The position numbers and the translations under genes are program-made. Below are positions 17,862-26,767 of a stretch of DNA of 55,396 bases, piece after piece (the first letter of the stretch is position 1; each line of letters starts with the position of its first letter). The DNA is from Streptomyces echinoruber. Lineage in GTDB: Bacteria; Actinomycetota; Actinomycetes; Streptomycetales; Streptomycetaceae. The DNA is taken from assembly GCF_014651135.1 (NCBI RefSeq), contig NZ_BMWH01000027.1, forward strand, positions 52,201-107,596. The letters are read 5' to 3'. The notes below the pieces were generated by a model, which was not told the DNA's origin, searched no databases, and saw only the letters and a program-made list of their open reading frames with translations.

Positions 17862-17891
17862 GATGTCAATTTTCCCGCGCGGTGGTATATA
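17850..17891 (+). promoter_or_regulatory. Hsp20 promoter with HAIR-like element
   Basis: CTTGAGC at 17850-17856 and TGTCAAT at 17864-17870 are 7 bp apart, matching 10 of 14 positions of the HspR HAIR consensus CTTGAGT-N7-ACTCAAG. TATATA at 17886-17891 is a strong -10. The element begins exactly 36 nt before the -10, the same geometry as at 18946-18987. Confidence 0.6.
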
Positions 17892-17942
17892 AGAAGTGAG
17901 GACGGAACGCGGCAGGAGCGAGCAGCAGAAGGAGGGATGCAG

Positions 17943-18362
17943 ATGCTGATGCGTACGGATCCGTTCCGGGAGCTCGACCGGCTCGTCGACCAGGTCTGGG
18001 GCACGACGGCACGTCCGTCCGGCATGCCTCTGGACGCCTGGCGCGAGGGTGACACCTTCTTCGTGGAGATGGACCTGCCGGGCGTGACTCCGGAGTCGAT
18101 CGACCTGGACGTCGAGCGCAACGTCCTGACCGTCAAGGCCGAACGCAAGCCGACGTACGGCGAGGGCACCGCGCCGGTGATCACCGAGCGGCCCACGGGC
18201 ACGTTCACCCGGCAGCTGTTCCTCGGCGAGGCACTGGACACCGACCGCATCGAGGCCTCGTACGAGGCGGGTGTGCTGTCGCTGCGGATTCCGGTCGCCG
18301 AACAGGCCAAGCCGCGCAAGATCGAGATCGGTGGCGGCTCCCGCAAGGAGCTGAGCGGCTGA
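17943..18362 (+). CDS. Hsp20/alpha-crystallin small heat shock protein
   Basis: This 139-aa holdase chaperone has the alpha-crystallin domain from about 33 to 130: AWREGDTFFVEMDLPGVTPESIDLDVERNVLTVKAERK, then GTFTRQLFLGEALDTDRIEASYEAGVLSLRIPVAE with the A-x-x-x-x-G-V-L signature. The ATG at 17943 is preferred because AAGGAGGG lies six nt upstream; the ATG at 17937 abuts the ribosome site. It is a monocistronic gene with its own promoter (17850-17891) and a strong terminator hairpin after the stop. Confidence 0.95.
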   Translation: MLMRTDPFRELDRLVDQVWGTTARPSGMPLDAWREGDTFFVEMDLPGVTPESIDLDVERNVLTVKAERKPTYGEGTAPVITERPTGTFTRQLFLGEALDTDRIEASYEAGVLSLRIPVAEQAKPRKIEIGGGSRKELSG

Positions 18363-18400
18363 CGGGGCCCGGGCCCAGCGCCCGGCGCCGCGTCGGCCCG

Positions 18401-18448
18401 GCAGGCCGCGCCGGACCCCGGCACCTCCGGGGATCCGGCGCGGCCTGC
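18401..18448 (+). terminator. Terminator hairpin after hsp20
   Basis: A stem of about 19 bp (left arm from 18401 GCAGGCCGCGCCGGA, right arm ending at 18448) with one bulged base closes on GGCACCTCC, 38 bp after the Hsp20 stop. The stem would also work for the leftward gene ending at 18493. Confidence 0.8.
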
Positions 18449-18492
18449 GCGCGTTCTCACCCGGCCCCTGCCCCGATCCCTCACCCGGTCCG

Positions 18493-18897
18493 TCACCCGG
18501 TCCGCGCGGGCGCCTCCCCGCGGGACGCCGGCTCCGGCGCCGTGCGCGCGTCCGCCGCCCGCCGGATCCGCCGCACGACCTCCTCCGGGCCGGGCACGGT
18601 GACGGCCAGGCGCGCCCAGGACGCCGGGGAGCCCAGCTCCACGCGGACGGCCGGCCCGCCGGCGCGTACGGCGACGAAGTCCCGGCCGCGCACATGGCGC
18701 CGCTCCCCCAGGCAGCGCCCCGGGCGCCACCGCCCCCGCCGCGGCGTGCCCCGCAGGCAGCGCCACCAGTCCGGCTCGACGTCCGCGCGCACCACCGCGG
18801 CCGACGGCACCCGGACCTCCCGGCGGCCGGCCGCGAGCCGCTCCCGCCAGGACAGCCGCAGCACCAGGTCGTCCCCGTCCACCACCAGCCGTGCCAT
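18493..18897 (-). CDS. Conserved hypothetical protein (possible PH-like fold)
   Basis: I do not recognise this 134-aa protein with confidence. It begins MARLVVDGDDLVLRLSWRER and is basic and beta-rich (LVVDGDDLVLRLSW, EVRVPSAAVVRADVEP, RDFVAVRAGGPAVRVEL), ending with a helical VVRRIRRAADAR segment; this pattern is like small PH-type domains. ATG 18897 is used because GGAGGTGG lies eight nt upstream; the in-frame ATG at 18915 would contain that ribosome site. It diverges from the 51-aa membrane gene, sharing the region with the HAIR-like site at 18946-18966. Confidence 0.7.
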   Translation of the reverse strand: MARLVVDGDDLVLRLSWRERLAAGRREVRVPSAAVVRADVEPDWWRCLRGTPRRGRWRPGRCLGERRHVRGRDFVAVRAGGPAVRVELGSPASWARLAVTVPGPEEVVRRIRRAADARTAPEPASRGEAPARTG

Positions 18898-18945
18898 GGG
18901 ATGCCACCTCCTCACCTCGGGTTCCGGACTCCCGGCGGTAAGATT

Positions 18946-18987
18946 CTTGAGTCATCTCTTGTAAAGGTAGTTCGCCGCGAGTATGCA
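18946..18987 (+). promoter_or_regulatory. Promoter with HAIR-like element before the 51-aa membrane gene
   Basis: CTTGAGT (18946-18952), 7 bp, then TGTAAAG (18960-18966) matches 11 of 14 positions of the HAIR consensus. TTGTAA (18959-18964) and TATGCA (18982-18987), 17 nt apart, form a plausible -35/-10 pair. Element-to-(-10) distance equals that at the Hsp20 promoter. Confidence 0.5.
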
Positions 18988-19045
18988 TGGAACCGGTGTC
19001 CTGCTGTTCAGGGTTCCGCTCCGTGATCGGAAGGGAGGGTGACTC

Positions 19046-19201
19046 GTGCACGCCCTGGCGTGGCTGCTCATTCCCCTGGTGACGGGTATCGGCGCGAGCG
19101 TCTGGGGCTGGTGCGCCGGCCGGCCCCGCCGGTCCGACGTGTGGACGGACGTGGAGCGCTACGACCGGCTGCGGGCCGCGTTCACGCGTCCGGCGCCCTG
19201 A
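19046..19201 (+). CDS. Small 51-aa membrane protein
   Basis: The translation starts VHALAWLLIPLVTGIGASVW and ends ERYDRLRAAFTRPAP. It has one N-terminal transmembrane helix (about residues 2-23) and a charged cytoplasmic tail. GGAAGGGAGGG with a 6-7 nt spacer before GTG 19046 is a strong ribosome site, a hairpin terminator follows (19223-19260), and a promoter-like pair lies upstream, so this is a complete small transcription unit. Function unknown; the shared promoter layout with Hsp20 hints at a stress role. Confidence 0.75.
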   Translation: MHALAWLLIPLVTGIGASVWGWCAGRPRRSDVWTDVERYDRLRAAFTRPAP

Positions 19202-19222
19202 CCCGCCCGAGCGCACCGCGGA

Positions 19223-19260
19223 GCGCGGGGCCGGGGCCGACCGGCCACCGGACCCCGCGC
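19223..19260 (+). terminator. Terminator hairpin after the 51-aa gene
   Basis: GCGCGGGGCCGG (19223-19234) pairs with CCGGACCCCGCGC (19248-19260) with a single bulge, 21 nt after the stop codon. Confidence 0.7.
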
Positions 19261-19410
19261 CGGCGGCCCCCGCCATCGCCGACCACGGCGGCGGCCGCCT
19301 TCCCACTCTCCCAGTGTTTCCGGCGACGGGCGCCCGCGCGGCACCGCCCGATTCCTCTTCCGCCCGGTTCCGCTTCCCCCCGGTACCGTTTCCCGCCCGG
19401 GCCGCTCCGT

Positions 19411-20193
19411 TCAGCGCAGCAGCAGCTGCAGTCCGCCGACGACGGTCGCCGCGAGCACCAGTTGCTCGAACAGCCGCTGGTCGATGCGGCGCACCGCCCA
19501 CTTGCCGAACAGCGCGCCGGGGACGACGAACACCGCCAGCGCCGCGTCCAGCAGCAGCGACGGCCCGTCGATCAGACCGAGGCCGGCGCTGAAGGGCACC
19601 TTGGCGAGGTTGACGATCAGGAAGAAGAACGCCGAGGTGCCGAGGAAGCCCAGCTTGCGGAAGCCGGCCGACAGCAGGTACAGCGACATCACCGGACCGC
19701 CGGCGTTGGCGACCATGGTGGTGAAGCCGCCCAGGACGCCGTAGGACCGGGCCTTGATCCGCCCGGCGCGGGTGGTGACCGCGTCCGGGGCCCCGTCGTC
19801 CTCGTCCCGCCCGGCGGCGCGTCGGCGCCACACCGTCACCGCGGCCATCAGCAGCAGGATGGCGCCGATGGAGGTCCGCATGACGCCGTCGTCGGCCCAC
19901 AGCAGGAACAGCGTGCCGGTGACGACGCCCGCGGCGACCGCCGGGAACAGCCGCCACAGGGTGGGCCAGTGGGCGTGTCGCCGGTAGGTGGCGACGGCGA
20001 GCAGGTCGCCGGCGATGAGGACCGGCAGCAGCACGCCGGTGGAGGCGCGGGCCGGCAGGACGGCCGCGAACACGGCCAGGCTGACGGTGTTGGCGCCGCT
20101 GACGGCGGTCTTGGAGAAGCCGACGAGCAGCGCCGCGAAGGCGAGCGCGGCGAAGTCCCAGCCGGTGAGGTGCCAGAGCGTGATCGTGTCCAT
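19411..20193 (-). CDS. Sulfite exporter TauE/SafE (TSUP) family permease
   Basis: This 260-aa membrane protein has about eight hydrophobic helices in two repeats. LLVGFSKTAVSGANTVSLAVFAAVLPARASTGVLLP is the TSUP family N-terminal signature, and VANAGGPVMSLYLLSAGF in the second half is the matching repeat signature. It likely moves small organic sulfonates, sulfite or related anions across the membrane. ATG 20193 (MDTITLWH) is used; the ribosome site is weak, and ATG 20220, 9 codons upstream, is an alternative that would place a perfect 12-bp palindrome at the start codon. Confidence 0.88.
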   Translation of the reverse strand: MDTITLWHLTGWDFAALAFAALLVGFSKTAVSGANTVSLAVFAAVLPARASTGVLLPVLIAGDLLAVATYRRHAHWPTLWRLFPAVAAGVVTGTLFLLWADDGVMRTSIGAILLLMAAVTVWRRRAAGRDEDDGAPDAVTTRAGRIKARSYGVLGGFTTMVANAGGPVMSLYLLSAGFRKLGFLGTSAFFFLIVNLAKVPFSAGLGLIDGPSLLLDAALAVFVVPGALFGKWAVRRIDQRLFEQLVLAATVVGGLQLLLR

Positions 20194-20400
20194 GCGGGCA
20201 CCGATGCTATGTCCGGACATCCCACCGGCGTAAGGACCGTCTCGCCAGGCGGCCTCCACCGACATGCCGACGTGCCGGTATGCCGACATATCGATGAAAG
20301 GGCGAGCCCGCCGACCAGTCACCCGCGGGGCCTGTGGGGCCCATGGAGGAACCGCGGGCCCCGCGGGGAACGTGAGGAACGTACGGACGGACGCGTCCGG

Positions 20401-21588
<1,188 letters not shown>

Positions 21589-21642
21589 GGCAGGACTCCT
21601 CACCGACTCCACGGGTGGCCGGCTCCGGTGACGACCACCCGT

Positions 21643-21672
21643 TAATTATCAGTGCTAGTTTTAAACTATAGA
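21643..21672. promoter_or_regulatory. AT-rich divergent promoter with 13-nt palindrome
   Basis: Between the thiolase and lipase starts, TAGTTT (21656-21661) and AAACTA (21663-21668) form a perfect dyad around one T. TATAGA (21667-21672) could be a -10 for the rightward gene and TAATTA (on the other strand) for the leftward gene. A TetR-like operator is plausible; the regulator is not in the window. Confidence 0.5.
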
Positions 21673-21758
21673 CCCCCGGACCGCTCCCTGGGAAGATCCC
21701 ACCGTCGCACCCGCGGCCCGCCCGTCCGCCGTAGGAGACCCGAAGGAGACCGAGGAGC

Positions 21759-22562
21759 ATGGCCGACGCCCGCGAGCACGTCCTTGCCGGAACCCGGGGC
21801 CCGCTCCACGTCCGCGAGTGGCCGCACGAGCGGCCGCGCTACCTCGCCCTGCTGGTGCACGGATACGGCGAGCACATCGGCCGCTACGAGGAGGTCGCCG
21901 GCGTCCTGCGGGAGCACGGCGCGGCCGTCCTCGGCCCGGACCACGCCGGCCACGGCCGCTCGGCGGGCGAGCGGGTGCTGGTCGAGGACTTCGAGGACCT
22001 CGTCACCGACGTGCACGCCGTCGCCGGCCTGGCCCGCGCCGCCCATCCCGGGGTGCCGCTGGTGATGGTCGGCCACTCCATGGGCGGGCTCGTCGCCGCC
22101 CGCCACGCCCAGCGCCACCGCGGCGCACTCGCCGCGCTCGTGCTATCCGGCCCGGTCATCGGCGCCTGGGAGCTGCCGCGGCGACTGCTCGCCCTCGACG
22201 AGATCCCCGACACGCCGATCAGCCCGGCCGCCCTCTCCCGGGACCCGGCGGTCGGCGCCGCGTACGCGGCGGATCCGCTGGTGTGGCACGGTCCGATGAA
22301 GCGGCCGACGGTGGAGGCCTTCGCCCGGACCCTGAGGACCGTGCGGGAGGGCGGCGACGTCGGCCCGCTGCCGGTGCTGTGGCTGCACGGCGACGACGAC
22401 CGGCTGGTGCCGCTCGCCGGGAGCCGGGTGGGCGTGGAACGGCTCGGGGGCCGCCTGACCGAGCGGATCTACTCCGGTGCCCGGCACGAGGTGTTCCACG
22501 AGACCAACCGGGACGAGGTCTTCGCCGACCTGCTGCGGTTCCTGGACGGGGTGCTGCCCTGA
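21759..22562 (+). CDS. Alpha/beta hydrolase, monoacylglycerol lipase/lysophospholipase type
   Basis: This 267-aa hydrolase has the oxyanion HGYGEH strand (about 34-39), nucleophile Ser107 in GHSMGG, acid Asp in LPVLWLHGDDDRLVP and catalytic His in GARHEVFHE. These positions match Hydrolase_4/MGL enzymes, which release fatty acids from monoglycerides or lysophospholipids. GGAG precedes ATG 21759. Fatty acids from it could feed the divergent thiolase. The stop is followed directly by a tandem repeat built from GTACCGGTGGGTC. Confidence 0.9.
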   Translation: MADAREHVLAGTRGPLHVREWPHERPRYLALLVHGYGEHIGRYEEVAGVLREHGAAVLGPDHAGHGRSAGERVLVEDFEDLVTDVHAVAGLARAAHPGVPLVMVGHSMGGLVAARHAQRHRGALAALVLSGPVIGAWELPRRLLALDEIPDTPISPAALSRDPAVGAAYAADPLVWHGPMKRPTVEAFARTLRTVREGGDVGPLPVLWLHGDDDRLVPLAGSRVGVERLGGRLTERIYSGARHEVFHETNRDEVFADLLRFLDGVLP

Positions 22563-22640
22563 CCGGTACCGGTCGCACCGGTGGGTCGCACCAGTCGTAC
22601 CGGTGGGTCGTACCGGTCGTACCGGTGGGTCGTACCGGTG
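22563..22640. repeat. GTACCGGTGGGTC tandem repeats after the lipase gene
   Basis: Right after the stop codon, CCGGTGGGTCGTACC-type units of 18-21 bp recur about four times, each with KpnI/AgeI-like palindromic cores (GGTACC, ACCGGT). They could form alternative hairpins in the 3' end of the mRNA. Confidence 0.75.
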
Positions 22641-22825
22641 CCCGCCCGCCGCGGCGCTTCCCGGCACTCCCCGGTCCTCCCCCACGGCCGGGGCGGGTGG
22701 CTCGGCCGCGCGGCCCCGGCGCCGGTCCGCCCGCCGCCCCACGACCCCGTTCACGTGCTGAGACGCCGATCACGGGGCGGCCGGGGAGGCGTTTGTGGAG
22801 GGGGCCCCTGGGCACCCGCCGCGTC

Positions 22826-23083
22826 ATGGAGTGGTTGCGGAAAGCGGCCTGCGTGGGTGAGGACCCGGGGCTCTTCTTCCCCGTGGGCACGTCGGGTCCG
22901 GCCCTGCGCGACGTCGAGGCCGCCAAACGCGTCTGCGCCCGCTGCCCGGTGACCGTCGAGTGCCTGTCGTTCGCGATGAGCGGCGGCCGGAGCCCGGGGG
23001 TGTGGGGCGGCACCGGCGAGGAGGAACGCGCCGCACTGCTCCGGACCGCCAGAGACGACGCCAGAAGGAGTACCACGCCATGA
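22826..23083 (+). CDS. WhiB-family iron-sulfur transcriptional regulator
   Basis: This 85-aa Wbl protein has the four cluster-binding cysteines C9, C37, C40 and C46 (CX27... then CARC and C) and the beta-turn GVWGG (58-62), followed by a basic C-terminal tail (RTARDDARR) used for DNA contact. Wbl proteins hold a [4Fe-4S] cluster that senses NO and oxygen and usually act with the principal sigma factor. The ATG at 22826 has only a weak ribosome site. Its stop overlaps the start of dps by 4 nt (ATGA), making an operon with a DNA-protecting ferritin. Confidence 0.92.
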   Translation: MEWLRKAACVGEDPGLFFPVGTSGPALRDVEAAKRVCARCPVTVECLSFAMSGGRSPGVWGGTGEEERAALLRTARDDARRSTTP

Positions 23084-23565
23084 CCGTGGTGAAGAGCAAC
23101 CTGCCCGAGCCGGCGCTCAGGATCACCGGGGCCGCCCTGCAGGAGACCCTGATCGACCTCCTCGGGCTCTCGCTGATCGGCAAGCAGGCGCACTGGAACA
23201 TCGTCGGGCCCCGGTTCCGTTCGATCCACCTGCAGCTCGACGAGGTCGTCGCCGCCGCGCGCTCCTACGCCGACGACGTCGCCGAGCGCGCCGCGGCCCT
23301 GGGCGTGCCGCCGGACGGCCGTCCGGAGACCGTCGCCGCCGCGCACTCGCTGCCCGGCCCGAAGGAGGGCTGGGTCAAGGACGTCGACGTGGTGCAGCTG
23401 ATGGTGGAGGCGCTGGACACGGCGATCCGCCGGCTGCGCGAGCGCATCGAGCAGACCGAGAAGGCCGACCCGGTCACCCAGGACATGCTGATCGGCATCA
23501 CCGCGGAGCTGGAGAAGCAGCGGTGGATGTTCGAGGCGGAGAACCACCAGCCGGACGAGCGCTGA
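23080..23565 (+). CDS. dps: Dps-family DNA-binding ferritin
   Basis: This 161-aa mini-ferritin has the full inter-subunit ferroxidase set: His38 and His50 with Asp54 in KQAHWNIVGPRFRSIHLQLDE, then Asp65 and Glu69. It oxidises Fe(II) with peroxide and shields DNA. AGAAGGAG lies nine nt before ATG 23080, inside the end of the whiB-like gene; translation is coupled through ATGA. The direct wbl-dps operon suggests that redox sensing by the Wbl protein and iron/peroxide removal are produced together. Confidence 0.93.
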   Translation: MTVVKSNLPEPALRITGAALQETLIDLLGLSLIGKQAHWNIVGPRFRSIHLQLDEVVAAARSYADDVAERAAALGVPPDGRPETVAAAHSLPGPKEGWVKDVDVVQLMVEALDTAIRRLRERIEQTEKADPVTQDMLIGITAELEKQRWMFEAENHQPDER

Positions 23566-23650
23566 CCGGCGGACCGCCCGTCGCCCGCGTCCGCGCGACC
23601 GCCCGTACCGACGAACCGACGAGCCGACGAGCCGACGAGAGGGGCCCGTG

Positions 23651-24001
23651 ATGACCGATGCCCTCGACCTCGACGCGCTGTGGGAGGACTTCCACCGCGT
23701 GGTGAACATGACCTCGCAGGAGCTGGCGGACTGGCTGCGGGTCCGTGACGCCGACGAACGGACCGAGCCGCTGCCGGAGGAGGCGGGCACGCCCACCGGG
23801 AAGCACGTGCTGGCCATCCTGCAGAAGCGGCGCACGGACCTGACCGAGGACGACCTGCGGGTGATGCGCAAGGTCGTCGACACGGTCACCTCCGAGGCGG
23901 ACCTGGAGAACGAGCCCGAGCCGGAGCGCACGGAGGAGGACACGCGCCGCCGGCACCGGCTGATGACGCTGGGCCACGACCCGCTGAAGGCGACCCGGTG
24001 A
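23651..24001 (+). CDS. DUF3140 domain-containing protein
   Basis: This protein of about 116 aa begins MTDALDLDALWEDFHRVVNM and contains MTSQELADWLRV, TGKHVLAILQKRRTDLTEDDLRVMRKVVDTV and a C-terminal charged GHDPLK tail, the pattern of DUF3140, a family of small probable DNA-associated proteins often near dps or Ku-type genes. ATG 23651 is chosen over GTG 23648 by spacing to GAGGGG. The preceding 85-bp gap holds tandem CCGACGAGC 9-mers. Confidence 0.82.
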   Translation: MTDALDLDALWEDFHRVVNMTSQELADWLRVRDADERTEPLPEEAGTPTGKHVLAILQKRRTDLTEDDLRVMRKVVDTVTSEADLENEPEPERTEEDTRRRHRLMTLGHDPLKATR

Positions 24002-24040
24002 GCCGTGGCGAGCCCTGACGAGCCAGAGCCATGACGAGCC

Positions 24041-24691
24041 ATGACGAGCCGTGACGAGCGCGTCCTGCGGGAGCTGCTGGACGCGCATGGGTGCACCTTC
24101 GCCGAGGAGGCCGGCATCACCCTGAGGGACACCCCGCAGCCGCTGTACCGGCTGCTGGTGCTGGCCGTGCTGCTCAGCGCCCGCATCCGCGGCTCCGTCG
24201 CCGTGGCCGCCGCCCGCGAGCTGCAGCGGGCCGGGCTGCGCGACCCGCGCCGGATGGCCGGCTCCGCCTGGCAGGAGCGGGTGGACGCGCTCGGCCGGGG
24301 CGGCTACCGGCGCTACGACGAACGCACGGCGACCCTGCTCGGCGACGGCGCCGAGCTGGTCCTGGACCGCTGGGGCGGCGACCTGCGCCGGCTGCGCGAG
24401 GAGGCCGGCGGGCAGCTCCCGCGGCTGCGCCGCCTGCTCCAGGAGGTCCCGGGCCTGGGCCCGGCCGGCGCCGGCATCTTCCTGCGGGAGGTGCAGCGCG
24501 TGTGGCCCGGCGTCGCTCCGTTCCTGGACCCCAAGGCGCTGTCCGGGGCGGAGCGGCTCGGGCTGCCGACCCGTCCCGAGCACCTGGTGAAGCTGGCCGG
24601 GGACGCCGAACCGGCCGTCCTGGCGGCCGCGCTGGTGCGCGCCGCGCTGGACCGGCGGACGGCCGAGGAGTGCCTCCGCCGCGCCGGCTGA
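24041..24691 (+). CDS. HhH-GPD family (endonuclease III-like) protein
   Basis: This 216-aa protein has the endonuclease III-type helical core (YRLLVLAVLLSARIRGSVAVAAARELQ) and a helix-hairpin-helix, LLQEVPGLGPAGAGIFLREV (about 132-151), with an acidic residue downstream in PFLDPKAL that matches the catalytic Asp. The catalytic Lys of bifunctional EndoIII in the hairpin is absent (PGLGPAGAG), as are the C-terminal Fe-S cysteines, so it could be a monofunctional glycosylase or a structural paralogue. The start codon lies in a run of GCCATGACGA repeats, so the exact start is uncertain. Confidence 0.82.
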   Translation: MTSRDERVLRELLDAHGCTFAEEAGITLRDTPQPLYRLLVLAVLLSARIRGSVAVAAARELQRAGLRDPRRMAGSAWQERVDALGRGGYRRYDERTATLLGDGAELVLDRWGGDLRRLREEAGGQLPRLRRLLQEVPGLGPAGAGIFLREVQRVWPGVAPFLDPKALSGAERLGLPTRPEHLVKLAGDAEPAVLAAALVRAALDRRTAEECLRRAG

Positions 24692-24709
24692 GCCCTCCAC
24701 CGCGCCGGG

Positions 24710-24840
24710 CCGGCCGCCGGCCCCCTCACCGCGCGACCCCTTCACCGCGCGCGGCCCCCTCACGCCGTACGGCTTTTCACCACGCGCCGCCCCACCCCAT
24801 ACGGCCTTCACCCCATACGGCCTTCACCGCGCACGGCGGC
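24710..24840. repeat. CCTTCACCGCGC / CCATACGGCCTTCAC repeat field
   Basis: Between the HhH-GPD and HAD genes, degenerate units based on CCCTTCACCGCGC and CCCCATACGGCCTTCAC recur seven or eight times. The genes on either side converge here. No gene is visible. Confidence 0.7.
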
Positions 24841-24842
24841 GC

Positions 24843-25706
24843 TCACGCCCCCGGCAGTCCCAGCACCCGCTCGATCGTGCGCAGCACCCCGTGGTCCCGA
24901 TGGGACGGGGCGACGTACCGGGCCCGGCGGACGACCTCCGGGTGGGCGTTGGCCATGGCGAAGGACCAGTCGGCGGCGTCCAGCATCTCCAGGTCGTTGA
25001 GGTAGTCGCCGAAGACCATGGTCTGGGCCGGGGTGACGCCGAGGGCGCGCTGGAGGCGGCGCAGGGCGGCGCCCTTGGTGGCGGTGCGGTTCATCACGTC
25101 GACCCAGTGGGCGCCGGAGACGACGACCTGGTGGGTGCCGGCGAAGGGCGCGAGGGCGGGCGCGAGGGTGTGCTCGGCGGCGCCGAAGTCGAACAGCGCC
25201 ACCTTGATGACCTCGTCGTCGACGGCGGTGGCGTCGGCGACGACGCGGTGCCGCACGTAGTAGGCGCGCACCTCGGACAGGAAGGCCTCGTCGGCGCGCT
25301 CCACGTACGCGGACCGCTTGCCGCACACCACCGCCCCCACGTCGGCGCCGTCGGCGGCCAGGCGGCGCACGGTGTGCACGACACGGGCCACGACGGCCGA
25401 ATCCAGCGGGTCGGAGCTGAGTTCGACGCCGTCACGGACGACGTAGGTGCCGTTCTCCGCGATGAACACCATGCCCTGCCCCGCGTCGCCGAACTGGTGG
25501 GCCAGCGTGGCGTACTGGCGGCCGCTGGCGGGGCTGAACACCACGCCGCGGCGGCGCAGTTCGGCCAGCAGCGGCCACAGGTCCCCGGGGATCCGCCCGG
25601 CCTCGTCGAGCAGGGTGCCGTCCATGTCGGTGACGATCAGCCGGATGTCGGGGGCGGCGGACGGGCCGGGGACGGTGGCCGGGGGCGCGGAGGTCGAGAA
25701 GGTCAT
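24843..25706 (-). CDS. Cof-type HAD-superfamily hydrolase
   Basis: This 287-aa phosphatase has HAD motif I VTDMDGTLLDEAG (about 25-37), motif II SPASGRQ, the motif III Lys in NRTATKGAAL and motif IV GDYLNDLEML with paired Asp, plus a C2 cap domain in between (AENGTYVVRDG). This layout is the Cof/YidA class of sugar-phosphate or nucleotide phosphatases. ATG 25706 with AGGA upstream is preferred over the longer start at 25754. Confidence 0.9.
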   Translation of the reverse strand: MTFSTSAPPATVPGPSAAPDIRLIVTDMDGTLLDEAGRIPGDLWPLLAELRRRGVVFSPASGRQYATLAHQFGDAGQGMVFIAENGTYVVRDGVELSSDPLDSAVVARVVHTVRRLAADGADVGAVVCGKRSAYVERADEAFLSEVRAYYVRHRVVADATAVDDEVIKVALFDFGAAEHTLAPALAPFAGTHQVVVSGAHWVDVMNRTATKGAALRRLQRALGVTPAQTMVFGDYLNDLEMLDAADWSFAMANAHPEVVRRARYVAPSHRDHGVLRTIERVLGLPGA

Positions 25707-25880
25707 GTCCTGTTTCCTGTGCGGGGCTGCCTGCGCCGCCACCCTATCGATCATGCCCGCGGCGGCCCGGAGCGGCCCGGAGCGCGCGTTCTTCGGGGCA
25801 AATGCGCGTTCTCCGGGACAGGTTGATCACCGGGCGGCACAATGGCGGCGTCAGCGGCACGGGCGAGGAGAGGAAGAGAC

Positions 25881-26693
25881 GTGAGCGACAGCCGTATCCC
25901 GCCGGGCGGGCCGGCGCAGCTGAACACCGCCGTGGCGCACAACGCGCGCGTGTGGAATTACTGGATCGGCGGCAAGGACAACTACGAGGTCGACCGGCAG
26001 GTCGGCGAGCACATCGCCGGCATGTTCCCGGTCGTCCGCGACATCGCCCGCGCCGACCGGGACTTCCTGCGGCGGGCGGTGCGGTTCCTGGCCGAGGAGC
26101 ACGGGGTGCGGCAGTTCCTCGACATCGGCACCGGGCTGCCCACGGCGGACAACACCCACGAGGTCGCGCAGCGCGTCGCGCCCGAGTCGCGGATCGTCTA
26201 CGTCGACAACGACCCCATCGTCCTGGTCCACGCCCGCACCCTGCTCACCGGTTCGCCCCGGGGCTCCACCGACTACGTCGACGCCGACGTGCGCGACCCG
26301 GACACCATCCTGCGCCGCGCCTCGGACACGCTGGACCTGAGCCGCCCGGTCGCGGTGATGATGCTGGGCATCCTCAACTTCGTCCTGGACACCGAGGAGG
26401 CGCGCGGCATCGTGCGCCGGATCATGGCCGCGGTGCCCTCCGGCAGCTTCCTGGTCCTCACCCACCCCACCCACGACGCCGCACTCGGCGGCGAGGGGCA
26501 GATCCCGGCCATGAAGTTCTGGAACGAGAACGCCACTCCCCCGATCACCGCCCGCTCCGGCGCCGGGATCGCAGCCTTCTTCGAGGGGCTGAAGCTGCTC
26601 GAACCGGGCCTGGTGTCCTGCGCGCAGTGGCGCGCCGAGCCGGGTGCCGCCCACGTCGTGCCGCAGTACGGCGGGGTCGCCGTCAAGCCCTGA
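25881..26693 (+). CDS. SAM-dependent methyltransferase, DUF574 type
   Basis: This 270-aa protein belongs to a family abundant in streptomycetes. It has NTAVAHNARVWNYWIGGKDNYEVDRQVGE at the start, then a Rossmann SAM site, FLDIGTGLPTADNTHEVAQ, and YVDNDPIVLVHAR as motif II. The start GTG 25881 follows GAGGAGAGGAAG. Related proteins are probable O- or N-methyltransferases with unknown targets. It precedes the GS-like gene by 75 bp, but the relation is unclear. Confidence 0.87.
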   Translation: MSDSRIPPGGPAQLNTAVAHNARVWNYWIGGKDNYEVDRQVGEHIAGMFPVVRDIARADRDFLRRAVRFLAEEHGVRQFLDIGTGLPTADNTHEVAQRVAPESRIVYVDNDPIVLVHARTLLTGSPRGSTDYVDADVRDPDTILRRASDTLDLSRPVAVMMLGILNFVLDTEEARGIVRRIMAAVPSGSFLVLTHPTHDAALGGEGQIPAMKFWNENATPPITARSGAGIAAFFEGLKLLEPGLVSCAQWRAEPGAAHVVPQYGGVAVKP

Positions 26694-26767
26694 CCCGCCT
26701 CGCCCCGTCCCGTCCCGTCTCCCCCACCCCTGCCGCCGAGTGCACAGAAGCCCGTCGAGGAGGACGT

